Assembly (NCBI GenBank): GCA_039588915.1
Contig: JBDGYV010000001.1
Span: 31,605 to 95,604, forward strand
Direction of reading: 5' to 3'
Source of the DNA: CAMYLR01 sp039588915
GTDB taxonomy: Bacteria > Gemmatimonadota > Gemmatimonadetes > JACCXV01 > JAHWKZ01
DNA: 64,000 bases
In this document: piece by piece, positions 25,986 to 34,736 of the stretch
Layout of the letters: the number at the start of each line of letters is the position of its first letter
Position numbering within the stretch: the first letter of the stretch is position 1
The notes under the pieces: generated by a model
The model's database searches: none
What the model saw: the letters and a program-made list of their open reading frames with translations, nothing else
What the model was told of the DNA's origin: nothing
Position numbers and translations under genes: made by a program

Positions 25986-26255
25986 ATGAGCTTGAGTTCT
26001 TCGCAGAAGAGCGAGGTCATCGAGGGTTTCCGGGAGCACGAGACGGATACCGGTTCGAGTAGAGTGCAGATCGCCGTCCTCACCCGGCGAATCAACGAAC
26101 TTACCGATCATTTCCGCCAGCACCCTCACGATCATCACAGCCGTCGCGGTTTGCTCAAGATGGTGGGCAGACGGCGACGACTGCTCGACTATTTGAAGCG
26201 CACCGATGTTGAGCAGTACCGACAGATTCTGGAGGAGTTGAACCTCCGGAAGTAG
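25986..26255 (+). CDS. rpsO: 30S ribosomal protein uS15
   Basis: An 89-residue protein of the standard length, with the S15 core ETDTGSSRVQIAVLTRRINELTDH (shown in family terms) and HSRRGLLKMVGRRRRLLDYL. It binds the central domain of 16S rRNA. It sits next to pnp, the classical rpsO-pnp pairing. ATG 25986 gives the usual start. Confidence 0.97.
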   Translation: MSLSSSQKSEVIEGFREHETDTGSSRVQIAVLTRRINELTDHFRQHPHDHHSRRGLLKMVGRRRRLLDYLKRTDVEQYRQILEELNLRK

Positions 26256-26490
26256 TGCGTCGATCGGCTCGTTTGATCGGGTCGACCGATTCGTTTGCGC
26301 CCGCGACGGGGCGCGGGAAGAGCGGCGTTCGGCGTGAGATGTACGCGGTACGATGATCGACTCGTACCCCGCATATCTTACGGCGAAACGTGCCGCACCT
26401 TCTTCCGCCTTCCGCCTGACGGGCGTCCACAGGACGCCGGGCAGCGGCTGACGCTGAAACCCGGCTTGTAACCGTCAGGAGAAAAAGAGA
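26256..26490 (+). promoter_or_regulatory. Structured leader between rpsO and pnp
   Basis: A 235-base non-coding stretch with several hairpins. GGTACG (26347-26352) pairs with CGTACC (26363-26368). A longer structure at 26413-26448 has a perfect GGCGTCC/GGACGCC core with a 3-base loop and outer CCGC/GCGG pairing. Neither has a T-run, so they are not intrinsic terminators. In enterobacteria the pnp leader hairpin is cut by RNase III for autoregulation; a similar role is inferred from position only. AGGAG lies just before the pnp ATG. Confidence 0.5.
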
Positions 26491-28680
26491 ATGGCAACAA
26501 CCAAGAAGACGCTCGATATCGGCGGCGTGCCGATGACGATCGAGACCGGCAAGGTCGCTCGGCTAGCAGGTGGAGCGGTCATGGTCGGCTATGGCGAGAC
26601 GATGGTGCTGTGCACGGCCACGGCCAGCCCCAAGGCCGACTTCGGTCGGGGTTGGTTCCCGCTGTTTGTGGAGTATCGAGAGAAGATGTACGCCGCGGGG
26701 AAGATCCCTGGTGGTTTTTTCAAGCGCGAGGGTCGCCCAGGCGAGAAGGAAACACTATCTGCCAGGCAGATCGATCGACCCTGCCGACCGTTGTTCCCGA
26801 AGGGTTACATGCACGAAACGCAGTTGGTGTGCCAGGTGCTCTCGTACGACAGCGAGAACGACCCTGACGTCTTGGGGATCGTGGGCGCCGGAGCGGCGCT
26901 ATCGATCAGCGGTATTCCGTTCGAGGGACCCGTGGCCGGCGTCCGAGTCGGGTTGGTCGATGGGGAGTACGTAATCAACCCCACCTTTGAACAACTGGAA
27001 GACAGCACTATCGACGTTGTGGTGGCTGGCACTGCCGATTCGGTATCGATGGTCGAGGGATCGGCGCTAGAGGCATCCGAAGCCGATCTGCTGGGCGCGG
27101 TTCGTTCCGGGCACGAGGCGATCATCAAGATCTGCGAGACGATCGAAGAGCTAAAGCGTGAGGTCGGCCGGCCGGAGATGTCGTGGTCGCCCCCTGACAC
27201 GGATACCGAACTCGCAAGCAAGGTCAGCCAGCAGGCGCGTCCGGGTGTCGAAAACGCGATGAAGATCGCGGACAAGGAGGAGCGAAACGAGGCCCTCGAA
27301 GCGGTCCGCGATTCGATCGCCGCGACGATGGCCGACGAGCTCGGCGACGATTACGCGGCCGTCGAGAGTCAAATCCGGCGTGCGGTTGACGAGGTCGAGT
27401 CGAACGCCATGCGCGGGGAGATCCTGAAGGCGGGTCAACGCTCAGATGGTCGCGGCCCGACCGACATTCGCCCGATTGAAATCGAAGTGGGGGTGTTGCC
27501 TCGAACCCACGGCTCAGCCCTCTTCACTCGCGGGAATACGCAGTCGATGGGCGTGGTCACGCTGGGAACGCGGCAGGATCAACAGATGATCGACGATCTC
27601 GATCCGAAGTGGGACAAGACGTTCCTGTTGCACTACAACTTCCCACCGTTCTCGGTCGGTGAAGTGGGACGTTTCGGCGGCACTGGCCGGCGCGAAATCG
27701 GCCATGGAGCGCTGGCCGAGCGATCGTTGCGCACTCTGCTTCCGGACCACGAGAAGTTCCCCTACACGATTCGAATTGTGTCTGACATCCTCGAGTCCAA
27801 CGGCTCGTCATCGATGGCGTCGGTGTGCTCGGGTTCGCTGTCTCTCATGGACGCCGGCGTACCAATCAGCAAGGCGTGCGCTGGCATCGCCATGGGGCTG
27901 ATCAAGGAAGACGCTGAAGTGGTTGTCTTGTCGGACATCCTCGGGATTGAGGACCACCTGGGCGACATGGATTTCAAGGTCGCCGGAACTCGCGACGGGA
28001 TCACCGGCTTCCAGATGGACATCAAGATCAAGGGTGTCTCATTCGAAGTCCTCGAGCGCGCCTTGGCGCAAGCCCGCGACGGGAGATTGCACATTCTTGA
28101 ACTGATGGAACAGGCGATTGCTGGGCCCAGGGAGTCGATCAGCAAACACGCCCCACGGATTATTACGATCGTGGTGCCGAAGAAGAAGATCCGGGATATC
28201 ATCGGCAGCGGCGGCAAGGTGATCCGTGGACTTCAGGAGGAAACGGGTGCCAAGATCGACATCGACGACGACGGCGTCGTCACGATCGCTTCGATCGACG
28301 GGGCGGGGGGAGAAGAGGCCCTCAGCCGAATTGAGCAGATCATCGAGGAACCCGAGATTGGGAGGATCTACGAAGGACCGGTTAAGAGCATCACGACGTT
28401 TGGCGCGTTTGTCGAGATTCTACCGGGTCGTGACGGACTGGTTCACATCTCGGAGCTGGAGCATCGTCGCGTAGAGCGCGTGGAGGACGTTACGTCGGAG
28501 GGCGACATGATGCGCGTCAAGTTGATCGGGATCGACAATCAGGGTCGGGTGAAGCTCTCCCGCAAGGCGCTGCTCGAAAAGCCAGAGGGAGGCGATGGCG
28601 GTCAGCAGAACGGAGGCCAGCGAGAGGACGATCAGGAGCGGTCTGGACGCGGAAGCCGCGGCGGGCGCCGTCGGGCCTGA
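26491..28680 (+). CDS. pnp: Polyribonucleotide nucleotidyltransferase (PNPase)
   Basis: A 729-residue 3'-to-5' phosphorolytic exoribonuclease. It has two RNase PH-like domains (the first with GGFFKREGRPGEKE, the second with FPPFSVGEVGRFGG and DILGIEDHLGDMDFKVAG), a KH domain at about 565-620 (IIGSGGKVIRGLQEETG) and an S1 domain at about 628-697 (GRIYEGPVKSITTFGAFVE). The C-terminus is a Gly/Arg/Gln-rich tail. Length and order match the family. AAGAAGAAG-coded lysines precede the KH core as usual. Confidence 0.97.
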   Translation: MATTKKTLDIGGVPMTIETGKVARLAGGAVMVGYGETMVLCTATASPKADFGRGWFPLFVEYREKMYAAGKIPGGFFKREGRPGEKETLSARQIDRPCRPLFPKGYMHETQLVCQVLSYDSENDPDVLGIVGAGAALSISGIPFEGPVAGVRVGLVDGEYVINPTFEQLEDSTIDVVVAGTADSVSMVEGSALEASEADLLGAVRSGHEAIIKICETIEELKREVGRPEMSWSPPDTDTELASKVSQQARPGVENAMKIADKEERNEALEAVRDSIAATMADELGDDYAAVESQIRRAVDEVESNAMRGEILKAGQRSDGRGPTDIRPIEIEVGVLPRTHGSALFTRGNTQSMGVVTLGTRQDQQMIDDLDPKWDKTFLLHYNFPPFSVGEVGRFGGTGRREIGHGALAERSLRTLLPDHEKFPYTIRIVSDILESNGSSSMASVCSGSLSLMDAGVPISKACAGIAMGLIKEDAEVVVLSDILGIEDHLGDMDFKVAGTRDGITGFQMDIKIKGVSFEVLERALAQARDGRLHILELMEQAIAGPRESISKHAPRIITIVVPKKKIRDIIGSGGKVIRGLQEETGAKIDIDDDGVVTIASIDGAGGEEALSRIEQIIEEPEIGRIYEGPVKSITTFGAFVEILPGRDGLVHISELEHRRVERVEDVTSEGDMMRVKLIGIDNQGRVKLSRKALLEKPEGGDGGQQNGGQREDDQERSGRGSRGGRRRA

Positions 28681-28690
28681 GAAGCGACGC

Positions 28691-29806
28691 ATGCGGATCG
28701 GCGTGCCGCGAGAGATCAAGGCTAACGAGAACCGAATCGCGCTGCGTCCGGTGGGCGCCGAAGTGCTCAGTCGAGACGGTCACGAAGTGTGGCTCGAGCG
28801 CGGCGCGGGAGAGGGCTCGGGCTTCGACGATGAAGCCTACGAGGTGGCCGGTGCGCGGTTGGTGGATGGGCCGCAGGAGCTGTTCGCCGAGTGCGAGATG
28901 ATCCTCAAGGTCAAGGAACCGTTGGCAGCCGAGATCGACTTGATTAGGGAAGGTCAAGTCGTGTTTACCTTTTTCCATTTCGCTGCCTCGCGGGAACTCA
29001 CCGAGGGGTTGATCGAGACCGGTTCGGTAGCGCTGGCGTACGAGACCGTAGAGGAAGCCGACGGCTCGCTCCCACTGCTGGTTCCGATGAGCGAGGTCGC
29101 GGGGCGGATGGCGATCCAGGAAGGTGCCAAGTACCTGGAGAAGCTGATGGGGGGACGTGGGATTCTGTTGGGTGGCGTTCCGGGTACTCCACCAGCCGAA
29201 GTCGTCATCTTTGGCGGAGGGGTGGTCGGCACCAACGCCGCCAAGATGGCGGCCGGGCTCGGCGCGCGGGTGACGATCCTCGATATTTCTCTCGATCGGC
29301 TGCGGTACCTCGAGGATGTGATGCCGGCCAACGTTGACTGCCTTTTTTCAGACGTGCACACTATTCGCGAGATGCTTTGCCGCGCCGATCTGTTGGTCGG
29401 TGCCGTCTTGCTGCCGGGTGCCAAGGCTCCCAACTTGGTGATGCGTGAGGACCTGCGTCATATGAAGCCAGGTGCGGTGATTGTGGACGTCGCGGTGGAC
29501 CAGGGTGGTTGCATCGAGACCTGCCGGCCGACAACACACGAGGACCCGGTCTTTGTTGTCGACGGTGTAGTTCATTACTGTGTAGCGAACATGCCGGGAG
29601 CGGTACCGAGGACATCGACGATCGCCCTGACGAATGCCACCCTTCCTTATGCGCGGCGATTGGCTCATCAAGGCTGGCAGGCGGCGTGTCGTGACAGCGA
29701 TCCTCTTCGCCTGGGGCTCAACGTAGTTGCGGGTGAGGTCACATATCCGGGCGTCGCGGAAGCGTTTGACCTCCCGTACCGGGAACCCGAAGAGGTGCTT
29801 CAGTGA
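28691..29806 (+). CDS. ald: Alanine dehydrogenase
   Basis: A 371-residue NAD-dependent enzyme interconverting L-alanine and pyruvate plus ammonia. It starts MRIGVPREIKANENRIALRP, has the KVKEP segment and the Rossmann fold VVIFGGGVVGTNAAKMAAGLG, and ends with the NVVAGEVTYPGVAEAFDL region. ATG 28691 gives the standard N-terminus; the longer frame upstream is inside pnp. It is placed between pnp and dut. Confidence 0.95.
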   Translation: MRIGVPREIKANENRIALRPVGAEVLSRDGHEVWLERGAGEGSGFDDEAYEVAGARLVDGPQELFAECEMILKVKEPLAAEIDLIREGQVVFTFFHFAASRELTEGLIETGSVALAYETVEEADGSLPLLVPMSEVAGRMAIQEGAKYLEKLMGGRGILLGGVPGTPPAEVVIFGGGVVGTNAAKMAAGLGARVTILDISLDRLRYLEDVMPANVDCLFSDVHTIREMLCRADLLVGAVLLPGAKAPNLVMREDLRHMKPGAVIVDVAVDQGGCIETCRPTTHEDPVFVVDGVVHYCVANMPGAVPRTSTIALTNATLPYARRLAHQGWQAACRDSDPLRLGLNVVAGEVTYPGVAEAFDLPYREPEEVLQ

Positions 29807-30270
29807 GCTCCAGCCCAAGTGTAATCTTGGACGCCTCGAAGCAGCTACCCGTTCGCCGGCTGGGTGATCATGGTCTGCCGCTACCGGAGTACGCAACCAA
29901 AGCCGCGGCGGGGCTCGATCTGTGCGCGGCCGAGGCGCATCGGATCGCTCCCGGAGAGCGTCGGCTGATCGGCACCGGTTTCGCGATCGCTTTGCCGTCC
30001 AATTGCGAGGGCCAGATTCGACCGCGATCCGGGATGGCAGCTGAGCATGGCGTCACCGTTCTGAATGCTCCCGGAACCGTCGATGCAGACTACCGGGGCG
30101 AAGTGAAGGTCTTGCTCGTGAACTTGGGTCAAGAAGTCGTCGAGATCGATCGGGGTGACCGCATCGCACAGCTGGTCGTCGGACCCGTTTCGCGCCTCGA
30201 CCTGGTTGAGGTCGATGCACTTCCCGAGACAACTCGGGGAGTCGGTGGCTTCGGGTCGACCGGTCAGTGA
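29803..30270 (+). CDS. dut: dUTP diphosphatase (trimeric dUTPase)
   Basis: A 155-residue enzyme hydrolysing dUTP to dUMP. All five family motifs are visible: AGLDLCAAE, RPRSGMAAEHGV, GTVDADYRGEVKV, GDRIAQLVV and the P-loop-like C-terminal RGVGGFGSTG. The GTG start at 29803 overlaps the ald stop. The first ~17 residues are non-conserved, so a slightly later start is possible. Confidence 0.95.
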   Translation: MSSSPSVILDASKQLPVRRLGDHGLPLPEYATKAAAGLDLCAAEAHRIAPGERRLIGTGFAIALPSNCEGQIRPRSGMAAEHGVTVLNAPGTVDADYRGEVKVLLVNLGQEVVEIDRGDRIAQLVVGPVSRLDLVEVDALPETTRGVGGFGSTGQ

Positions 30271-30277
30271 GCGCGCC

Positions 30278-31330
30278 GTGCTGAGTTTCCTCAGATCGAA
30301 CGTCGGGCCGTTTCTGGCTAGCGAGGTGTCAGTTGATCTCGGCACCGCCAACACGCTCATTTACGTAAAGGGGCGAGGCATCGTCCTCAACGAGCCGTCG
30401 GTCGTCGCCTTGGATACGGACACGCGCGAGATTCTGGCGGTCGGACTCGAAGCGAAGAAAATGCTGGGCCGAACACCGGCTGGAATCAACGCCGTACGAC
30501 CCCTCAAAGACGGCGTAATCGCTGATTTTGAAGTGACTGAGAAGATGCTTCGTGATTTTCTGAAGCGCGTGTTGCGAAATCGCCTCATGCCGATACGCCC
30601 GAAAGTTCTCATCTCAGTTCCCAGCGGTATCACCGAAGTCGAGAAGCGGGCTGTCCGAGACAGCGCCGAGTCAGCCGGCGCAAAGGAGGTGTACCTGGTC
30701 CCCGAGCCGATGGCGGCCGCCATTGGCGTTGGGCTTCCGGTCGAGACACCAACCGGTAACATGGTGATCGACATCGGCGGTGGGACCACCGAAATCGCCG
30801 TTATCGCGCTGTCTGGCATTGTGAGCGATATATCGATCCGGGTTGGCGGCGATGAGATCGATGAAGCGATTCAGCACTTCGTAAAGAAGGACTACAACAT
30901 CGTGATCGGAGAGCCTACGGCGGAGCAGGTGAAGATGACGATCGGCTCGGCGTATCAATCGGTCAACGGAGACGATGTCATGGACGTCAAGGGGCGCGAC
31001 GTCGTGACCGGGATCCCGAAGACAGTTCGAGTGAGCTCGGCCGAGATACGTGACGCGATCCAAGAGCCGATCATGGCGGTCGTTGATGCCGTCCGGCAGG
31101 CGCTTGAGCGAACCCCGGCTGAGCTGGCGAGCGATATCGTCGATCGCGGTATCGTGATGACCGGCGGTGGCGCGCTCCTCCGAGGACTCGACTCGCTACT
31201 GCGCGAGAACACCAACCTTCCCATCAACGTCGATGAGGAACCGCTGACCTGCGTGGTCCGTGGTACCGGTCGGATATTAGACGACCCGGACAAGTATCGC
31301 GGCGTGCTCGTCCTGAGCGGCCGCAACTGA
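30278..31330 (+). CDS. mreB: Rod shape-determining protein MreB
   Basis: A 350-residue bacterial actin that guides the elongation machinery. It has SVDLGTANTLIYVKGRGI (phosphate 1), PLKDGVIADFEVTEKMLR, the phosphate-2 motif VIDIGGGTTEIAVI, and the adenosine-binding MTGGGALLRGLD. The start is GTG 30278, 8 bases after the dut stop, preceded by GAGCG; longer frames lie within dut. It heads mreB-mreC-mreD-mrdA-rodA, so the cell is likely rod-shaped. Confidence 0.96.
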   Translation: MLSFLRSNVGPFLASEVSVDLGTANTLIYVKGRGIVLNEPSVVALDTDTREILAVGLEAKKMLGRTPAGINAVRPLKDGVIADFEVTEKMLRDFLKRVLRNRLMPIRPKVLISVPSGITEVEKRAVRDSAESAGAKEVYLVPEPMAAAIGVGLPVETPTGNMVIDIGGGTTEIAVIALSGIVSDISIRVGGDEIDEAIQHFVKKDYNIVIGEPTAEQVKMTIGSAYQSVNGDDVMDVKGRDVVTGIPKTVRVSSAEIRDAIQEPIMAVVDAVRQALERTPAELASDIVDRGIVMTGGGALLRGLDSLLRENTNLPINVDEEPLTCVVRGTGRILDDPDKYRGVLVLSGRN

Positions 31331-31352
31331 ATCCACGGCTCGGCGTTGGCTG

Positions 31353-32285
31353 ATGCCGTTACTACCCCCTGCTCGCCAGGCTGAAGCCATCGTCGTCACT
31401 TGTGTGGCGGCGTCACTAGTCCTATTGGCACTCCCCGATTCGCGCCAAGCCGCGCTCGCCCGTTCGGTCAATCACGTCGTAATGCTGCCCGTGTCTCGGG
31501 TTCGTGAGGTGTTTGGCGGATACCTGCGACTGAGAACCGAGAACACGCAACTCAGGCGTCAGCTTCAAGGAGCACGAGTCGAGCTCTCTGACACCGATGC
31601 GGTTCGGTTGCAGAACCGAGAGTTAAGGAGCTTGCTCGGCTTCGCAGACCACTTGCCGGTAAACCTCACTGCCGCCAGGGTGATCAATCGTGATTTCGTG
31701 GCGACACCAAGCGTGATGATCGTTGACGCCGGTCGTGCCGATAATGTCACGGAGAACCTGCCTGTGGTAACCGATCGTGGCCTGGTGGGTAAAGTTGTTT
31801 CAGTTGGGCAAGGTACAAGCGAAGTCATGTTGTACACACACCCGGATTTTAGCGCTAGCGCCCTGTTGCTCGGTGGTGATCATCTCGAGTACGGGATCGT
31901 GCGCCCGAACGCGGCGGGTCGATTGCAGTTGTTGTTGCCGTTGAGAGCGCGCTCCGAACCGGGTGATCGGATCGTAACATCGGGCTACGGAGGTGCCTTT
32001 CCGCGCGGGATCCCGATCGGACAAGTCACCGCGAGCCAGGAGGACCAGCGACTGGGGTTGCAGCAGATCGATCTGGTTGAACCCGGGGTTGATCTGGGTT
32101 CGTTGACGGCGGTGTTTGTGCTCATGCGGGGTTCCTCACGAGACGCCTCGGCGGGTGATAGTCTGCGACTGTTCTGGCCGGGTTACGCTCACCCGCCGAT
32201 GGTGGGCGATCGGTTGGGTGGCAGAGCATCGACTGTCGGGAGTGACCCGATCGCGCCGGCTGAGGCCAACAGCGACTCGTTGTGA
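31353..32285 (+). CDS. mreC: Rod shape-determining protein MreC
   Basis: A 310-residue inner-membrane protein with a periplasmic domain. One transmembrane segment at about 11-27 (EAIVVTCVAASLVLLAL) is followed by a coiled-coil stretch (about 55-85) and the beta-barrel core with VINRDFVATPSVMIVDAGR and GDRIVTSGYGGAFPRGIPIG. A long C-terminal extension (about 260-310) is low in conservation. It links MreB to the PBP2/RodA complex. It overlaps mreD by 4 bases. Confidence 0.93.
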   Translation: MPLLPPARQAEAIVVTCVAASLVLLALPDSRQAALARSVNHVVMLPVSRVREVFGGYLRLRTENTQLRRQLQGARVELSDTDAVRLQNRELRSLLGFADHLPVNLTAARVINRDFVATPSVMIVDAGRADNVTENLPVVTDRGLVGKVVSVGQGTSEVMLYTHPDFSASALLLGGDHLEYGIVRPNAAGRLQLLLPLRARSEPGDRIVTSGYGGAFPRGIPIGQVTASQEDQRLGLQQIDLVEPGVDLGSLTAVFVLMRGSSRDASAGDSLRLFWPGYAHPPMVGDRLGGRASTVGSDPIAPAEANSDSL

Positions 32286-32782
32286 TCGATTCGATCGGGC
32301 CCGCAGGTGCTCAACCGCTTTCGCGCCAACGATATGCAACGTTTCTCGCTTTTTGCCTGTTGGCGGCGATCGTGCTCGAGGACCCCTTGTCGATCGGCGG
32401 TGCGCGGCCAGATTTTGTGCTCATCGCGCTCACCTATGGCGCTCTGGCGTGGCACGCCCAAGCCGGGGCACTACTGGGCTTCGGGCTGGGCCTCTTCCGC
32501 GACGCGCTCGTGTTGTCGCACTTCGGGTTACACGCGCTGGGGATGACCGTCCTCGGGTACGGCCTCGGCAAGTCGCGTGAGACCCTCTACCTCACGACCC
32601 GCGGAGTTGATCTTGCCCTGATAGCGGGGGCCAAGCTCGTGCTCGACGTGCTCATCCTCGGGGCAGCTGCTTCGGGCACATGGGAGGCGTTTGAGACGCG
32701 GTTCTTCTGGGAGAGCCCGCTCAGCGCCGTCTATACTGCCCTCGTAGGAGTGCTCTGCAGGCGCCTCCTCCTGGGCCGCTAG
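32282..32782 (+). CDS. mreD: Rod shape-determining protein MreD
   Basis: A 166-residue polytopic membrane protein of the usual MreD size with about five hydrophobic segments, including RPDFVLIALTYGALAW and the GFGLGLFRDALVLSHFGLHAL core. The sequence is poorly conserved in this family, so context carries much of the identification: GTG 32282 overlaps the mreC stop, and mrdA follows 95 bases later. Confidence 0.88.
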   Translation: MIDSIGPAGAQPLSRQRYATFLAFCLLAAIVLEDPLSIGGARPDFVLIALTYGALAWHAQAGALLGFGLGLFRDALVLSHFGLHALGMTVLGYGLGKSRETLYLTTRGVDLALIAGAKLVLDVLILGAAASGTWEAFETRFFWESPLSAVYTALVGVLCRRLLLGR

Positions 32783-32877
32783 ACGCCCAAGCGTCAACCG
32801 GCGGCGCGAAGTTTGCTTCCCGTTTAATGTAGGCCTAAGTTCAGACGGTTAAAGCTTTTCCAGATGTTCGGGGGGTA

Positions 32878-34731
32878 TTGAAAACCAGTCTCACTCCGCA
32901 GTCGGGCGCTCCGTTCGATCCGGAGAACCGTAACCAGCGCGGCCTCCTGGCACGGGTTGGTCTGCTTGCGGTTTTCGGGATCCTCCTAGCGACTTTCTTC
33001 CGGTTGCAGGTCGTAGAGCACGCCTCGCATGTTGAGCGCGCGACCAGCAATCAAGTGCGGACGGTCCCACTACCGGCGCCTCGCGGTTTTATCTACGATC
33101 GCGACGGCGAGGTTATCGCCGAAAACGTGCCGGCATATTCCGTTTCGCTCCTTCCGGCGTCGATCGAAGAGTTGACAACATCAATAGATAAGATCGGACC
33201 GATTCTCGAGCTCGACGAGCGCGAGATCGAAGCCGTGACACGTCAGTACCAACTCGCACCTGGCCAACCGATTCTGCTTGATGACGATCTCGACTATCGC
33301 ACACTTTCGAAACTTGAAGAGAAGCGCAGTCAAGTCCGCGGGTTGTTGCTTCAACCGAAGCCACGGCGCGTCTATCCGTACGGTCGTGCGACAGCTCACC
33401 TCACCGGCTATGTCGCGCAAATCGCCGAAGCCGAGTTATCCGAGCTCAAAGAGCAGGGATACGCGCCCGGTGACATCGTAGGAAAAGCCGGCATCGAGCA
33501 GATGTATGAGACCGAGCTCCAAGGCCGGAAGGGCGCGGAGTACCGCGAGGTGGATGTTCGTGGTCGCTGGATAGGGCCATGGGTAGAAAAGCCATTCGAC
33601 CCTCCCCAACGTGGCCAGGACCTGACGCTTACGGTCGACCTCGATCTCCAACGCCGAGCCGCGGAGCTGTTCCCGAAGGACAAACGGGGCTCGGTGGTGG
33701 CGCTAGATCCCAACACTGGCGATGTGCTGCTGCTGTACTCGCACCCAACGTTTGAACCCAATGTTTTTAGTGGCCGGTTGACCTCCGAGGCTTGGAATCA
33801 ACTCGCGAACGACGCGTCGAAACCGCTTCTCAATCGGGCGATTCAGGCACGTTACGCCCCTGGATCGGTCTTCAAGTTGGCGACAGCGGCGATGGCGATG
33901 TCGCTCGGTGTCGTGAAGGTGGACGAATACGAGGATGTTCCGTGTCGAGGTGGTTATCAGTTCGGCCGCCGCTGGTTCGGTTGTCATGCCGTTCACGGTT
34001 GGGCCACGCTACAGGACGCAATTATCACCTCGTGTGACACGTACTTCTATCAGTTAGGCCTGGCTCTTGGTCTGGAAGAGATCACGCGGATCGGGTCGGG
34101 GTGGGGCTTTTCCGGGCTGACCGGCGTCGATCTCCCGAGCGAGGCGGAGAACCTGTATCCAACCTCCGCGGATTGGTATGACGAGCGCTACGGTCCTGGA
34201 GGGTGGGGTTCCGGCGTGATCCTGAACCTCGCGATTGGTCAGGGTGAGATCGCCTGGACGCCACTCAAACAGGCGCAGGTCGTTTCCGCACTGGTCAACG
34301 GGGGTAAGCTCTGGACGCCTCGGATCCGCGCCACGAACCGGCCGCCGTGGTTGGTCGGGACACTGCCGCTGTCTAGCGATCAGTTCGAGATCCTACGAGC
34401 GTCGCTGACCGGGGTGGTGAACGACTGGCGAGGGACAGCTTTCCATCGCGCACATACGGTTCCGCTCCGATACACGATCGGTGGCAAGTCGGGCACCGTT
34501 GAACACAACGGTGGTACCGCTCACGGTTGGTTCGTGGCTGCTGCTCCGATGGACCGACCTCAGATCGTGGTCGCGGTGATTGTCGAAGAGGGGCGCAGCG
34601 GTTCGGCCCAGAGCCCGATCGCGATCGACCTCGTGCAAACTTATCTCGACGGTCGCAATGGCTTGGTTCCGGACGAAGCCGGCCCGCCCCCGCCGATCGC
34701 GCTCAGCGAATCGGTCTTGAGCGGCGAGTAA
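32878..34731 (+). CDS. mrdA: Penicillin-binding protein 2 (peptidoglycan D,D-transpeptidase)
   Basis: A 617-residue class B PBP that cross-links lateral-wall peptidoglycan with RodA. One N-terminal transmembrane helix (about 22-42) is followed by the pedestal domain (APRGFIYDRDGEVIAEN) and the transpeptidase: S330-x-x-K333 (GSVFK), S385-C-D in place of the common SxN, and a KSGT motif. SCD and KSG are acceptable variants in PBP2s. The start is TTG 32878, preceded by GGGGG. The 95-base gap before it holds only weak promoter-like AT-rich sequence (TTGCTT, 17 bases, TAAGTT). Confidence 0.95.
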   Translation: MKTSLTPQSGAPFDPENRNQRGLLARVGLLAVFGILLATFFRLQVVEHASHVERATSNQVRTVPLPAPRGFIYDRDGEVIAENVPAYSVSLLPASIEELTTSIDKIGPILELDEREIEAVTRQYQLAPGQPILLDDDLDYRTLSKLEEKRSQVRGLLLQPKPRRVYPYGRATAHLTGYVAQIAEAELSELKEQGYAPGDIVGKAGIEQMYETELQGRKGAEYREVDVRGRWIGPWVEKPFDPPQRGQDLTLTVDLDLQRRAAELFPKDKRGSVVALDPNTGDVLLLYSHPTFEPNVFSGRLTSEAWNQLANDASKPLLNRAIQARYAPGSVFKLATAAMAMSLGVVKVDEYEDVPCRGGYQFGRRWFGCHAVHGWATLQDAIITSCDTYFYQLGLALGLEEITRIGSGWGFSGLTGVDLPSEAENLYPTSADWYDERYGPGGWGSGVILNLAIGQGEIAWTPLKQAQVVSALVNGGKLWTPRIRATNRPPWLVGTLPLSSDQFEILRASLTGVVNDWRGTAFHRAHTVPLRYTIGGKSGTVEHNGGTAHGWFVAAAPMDRPQIVVAVIVEEGRSGSAQSPIAIDLVQTYLDGRNGLVPDEAGPPPPIALSESVLSGE

Positions 34732-34736
34732 CGGCG

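Noticed and set aside
32783..32877. Promoter in the mreD-mrdA gap
   Set aside because: TTGCTT-17-TAAGTT matches the consensus poorly; the gap may just be a longer intra-operon spacer, so I mention it only within the mrdA entry.
33880..34500. SCD and KSG motifs in PBP2 as signs of an inactive or beta-lactam-altered enzyme
   Set aside because: KSG is a normal variant of the K[ST]G motif and SxD occurs in class B PBPs; the SxxK motif is intact, so I treat it as a normal PBP2.
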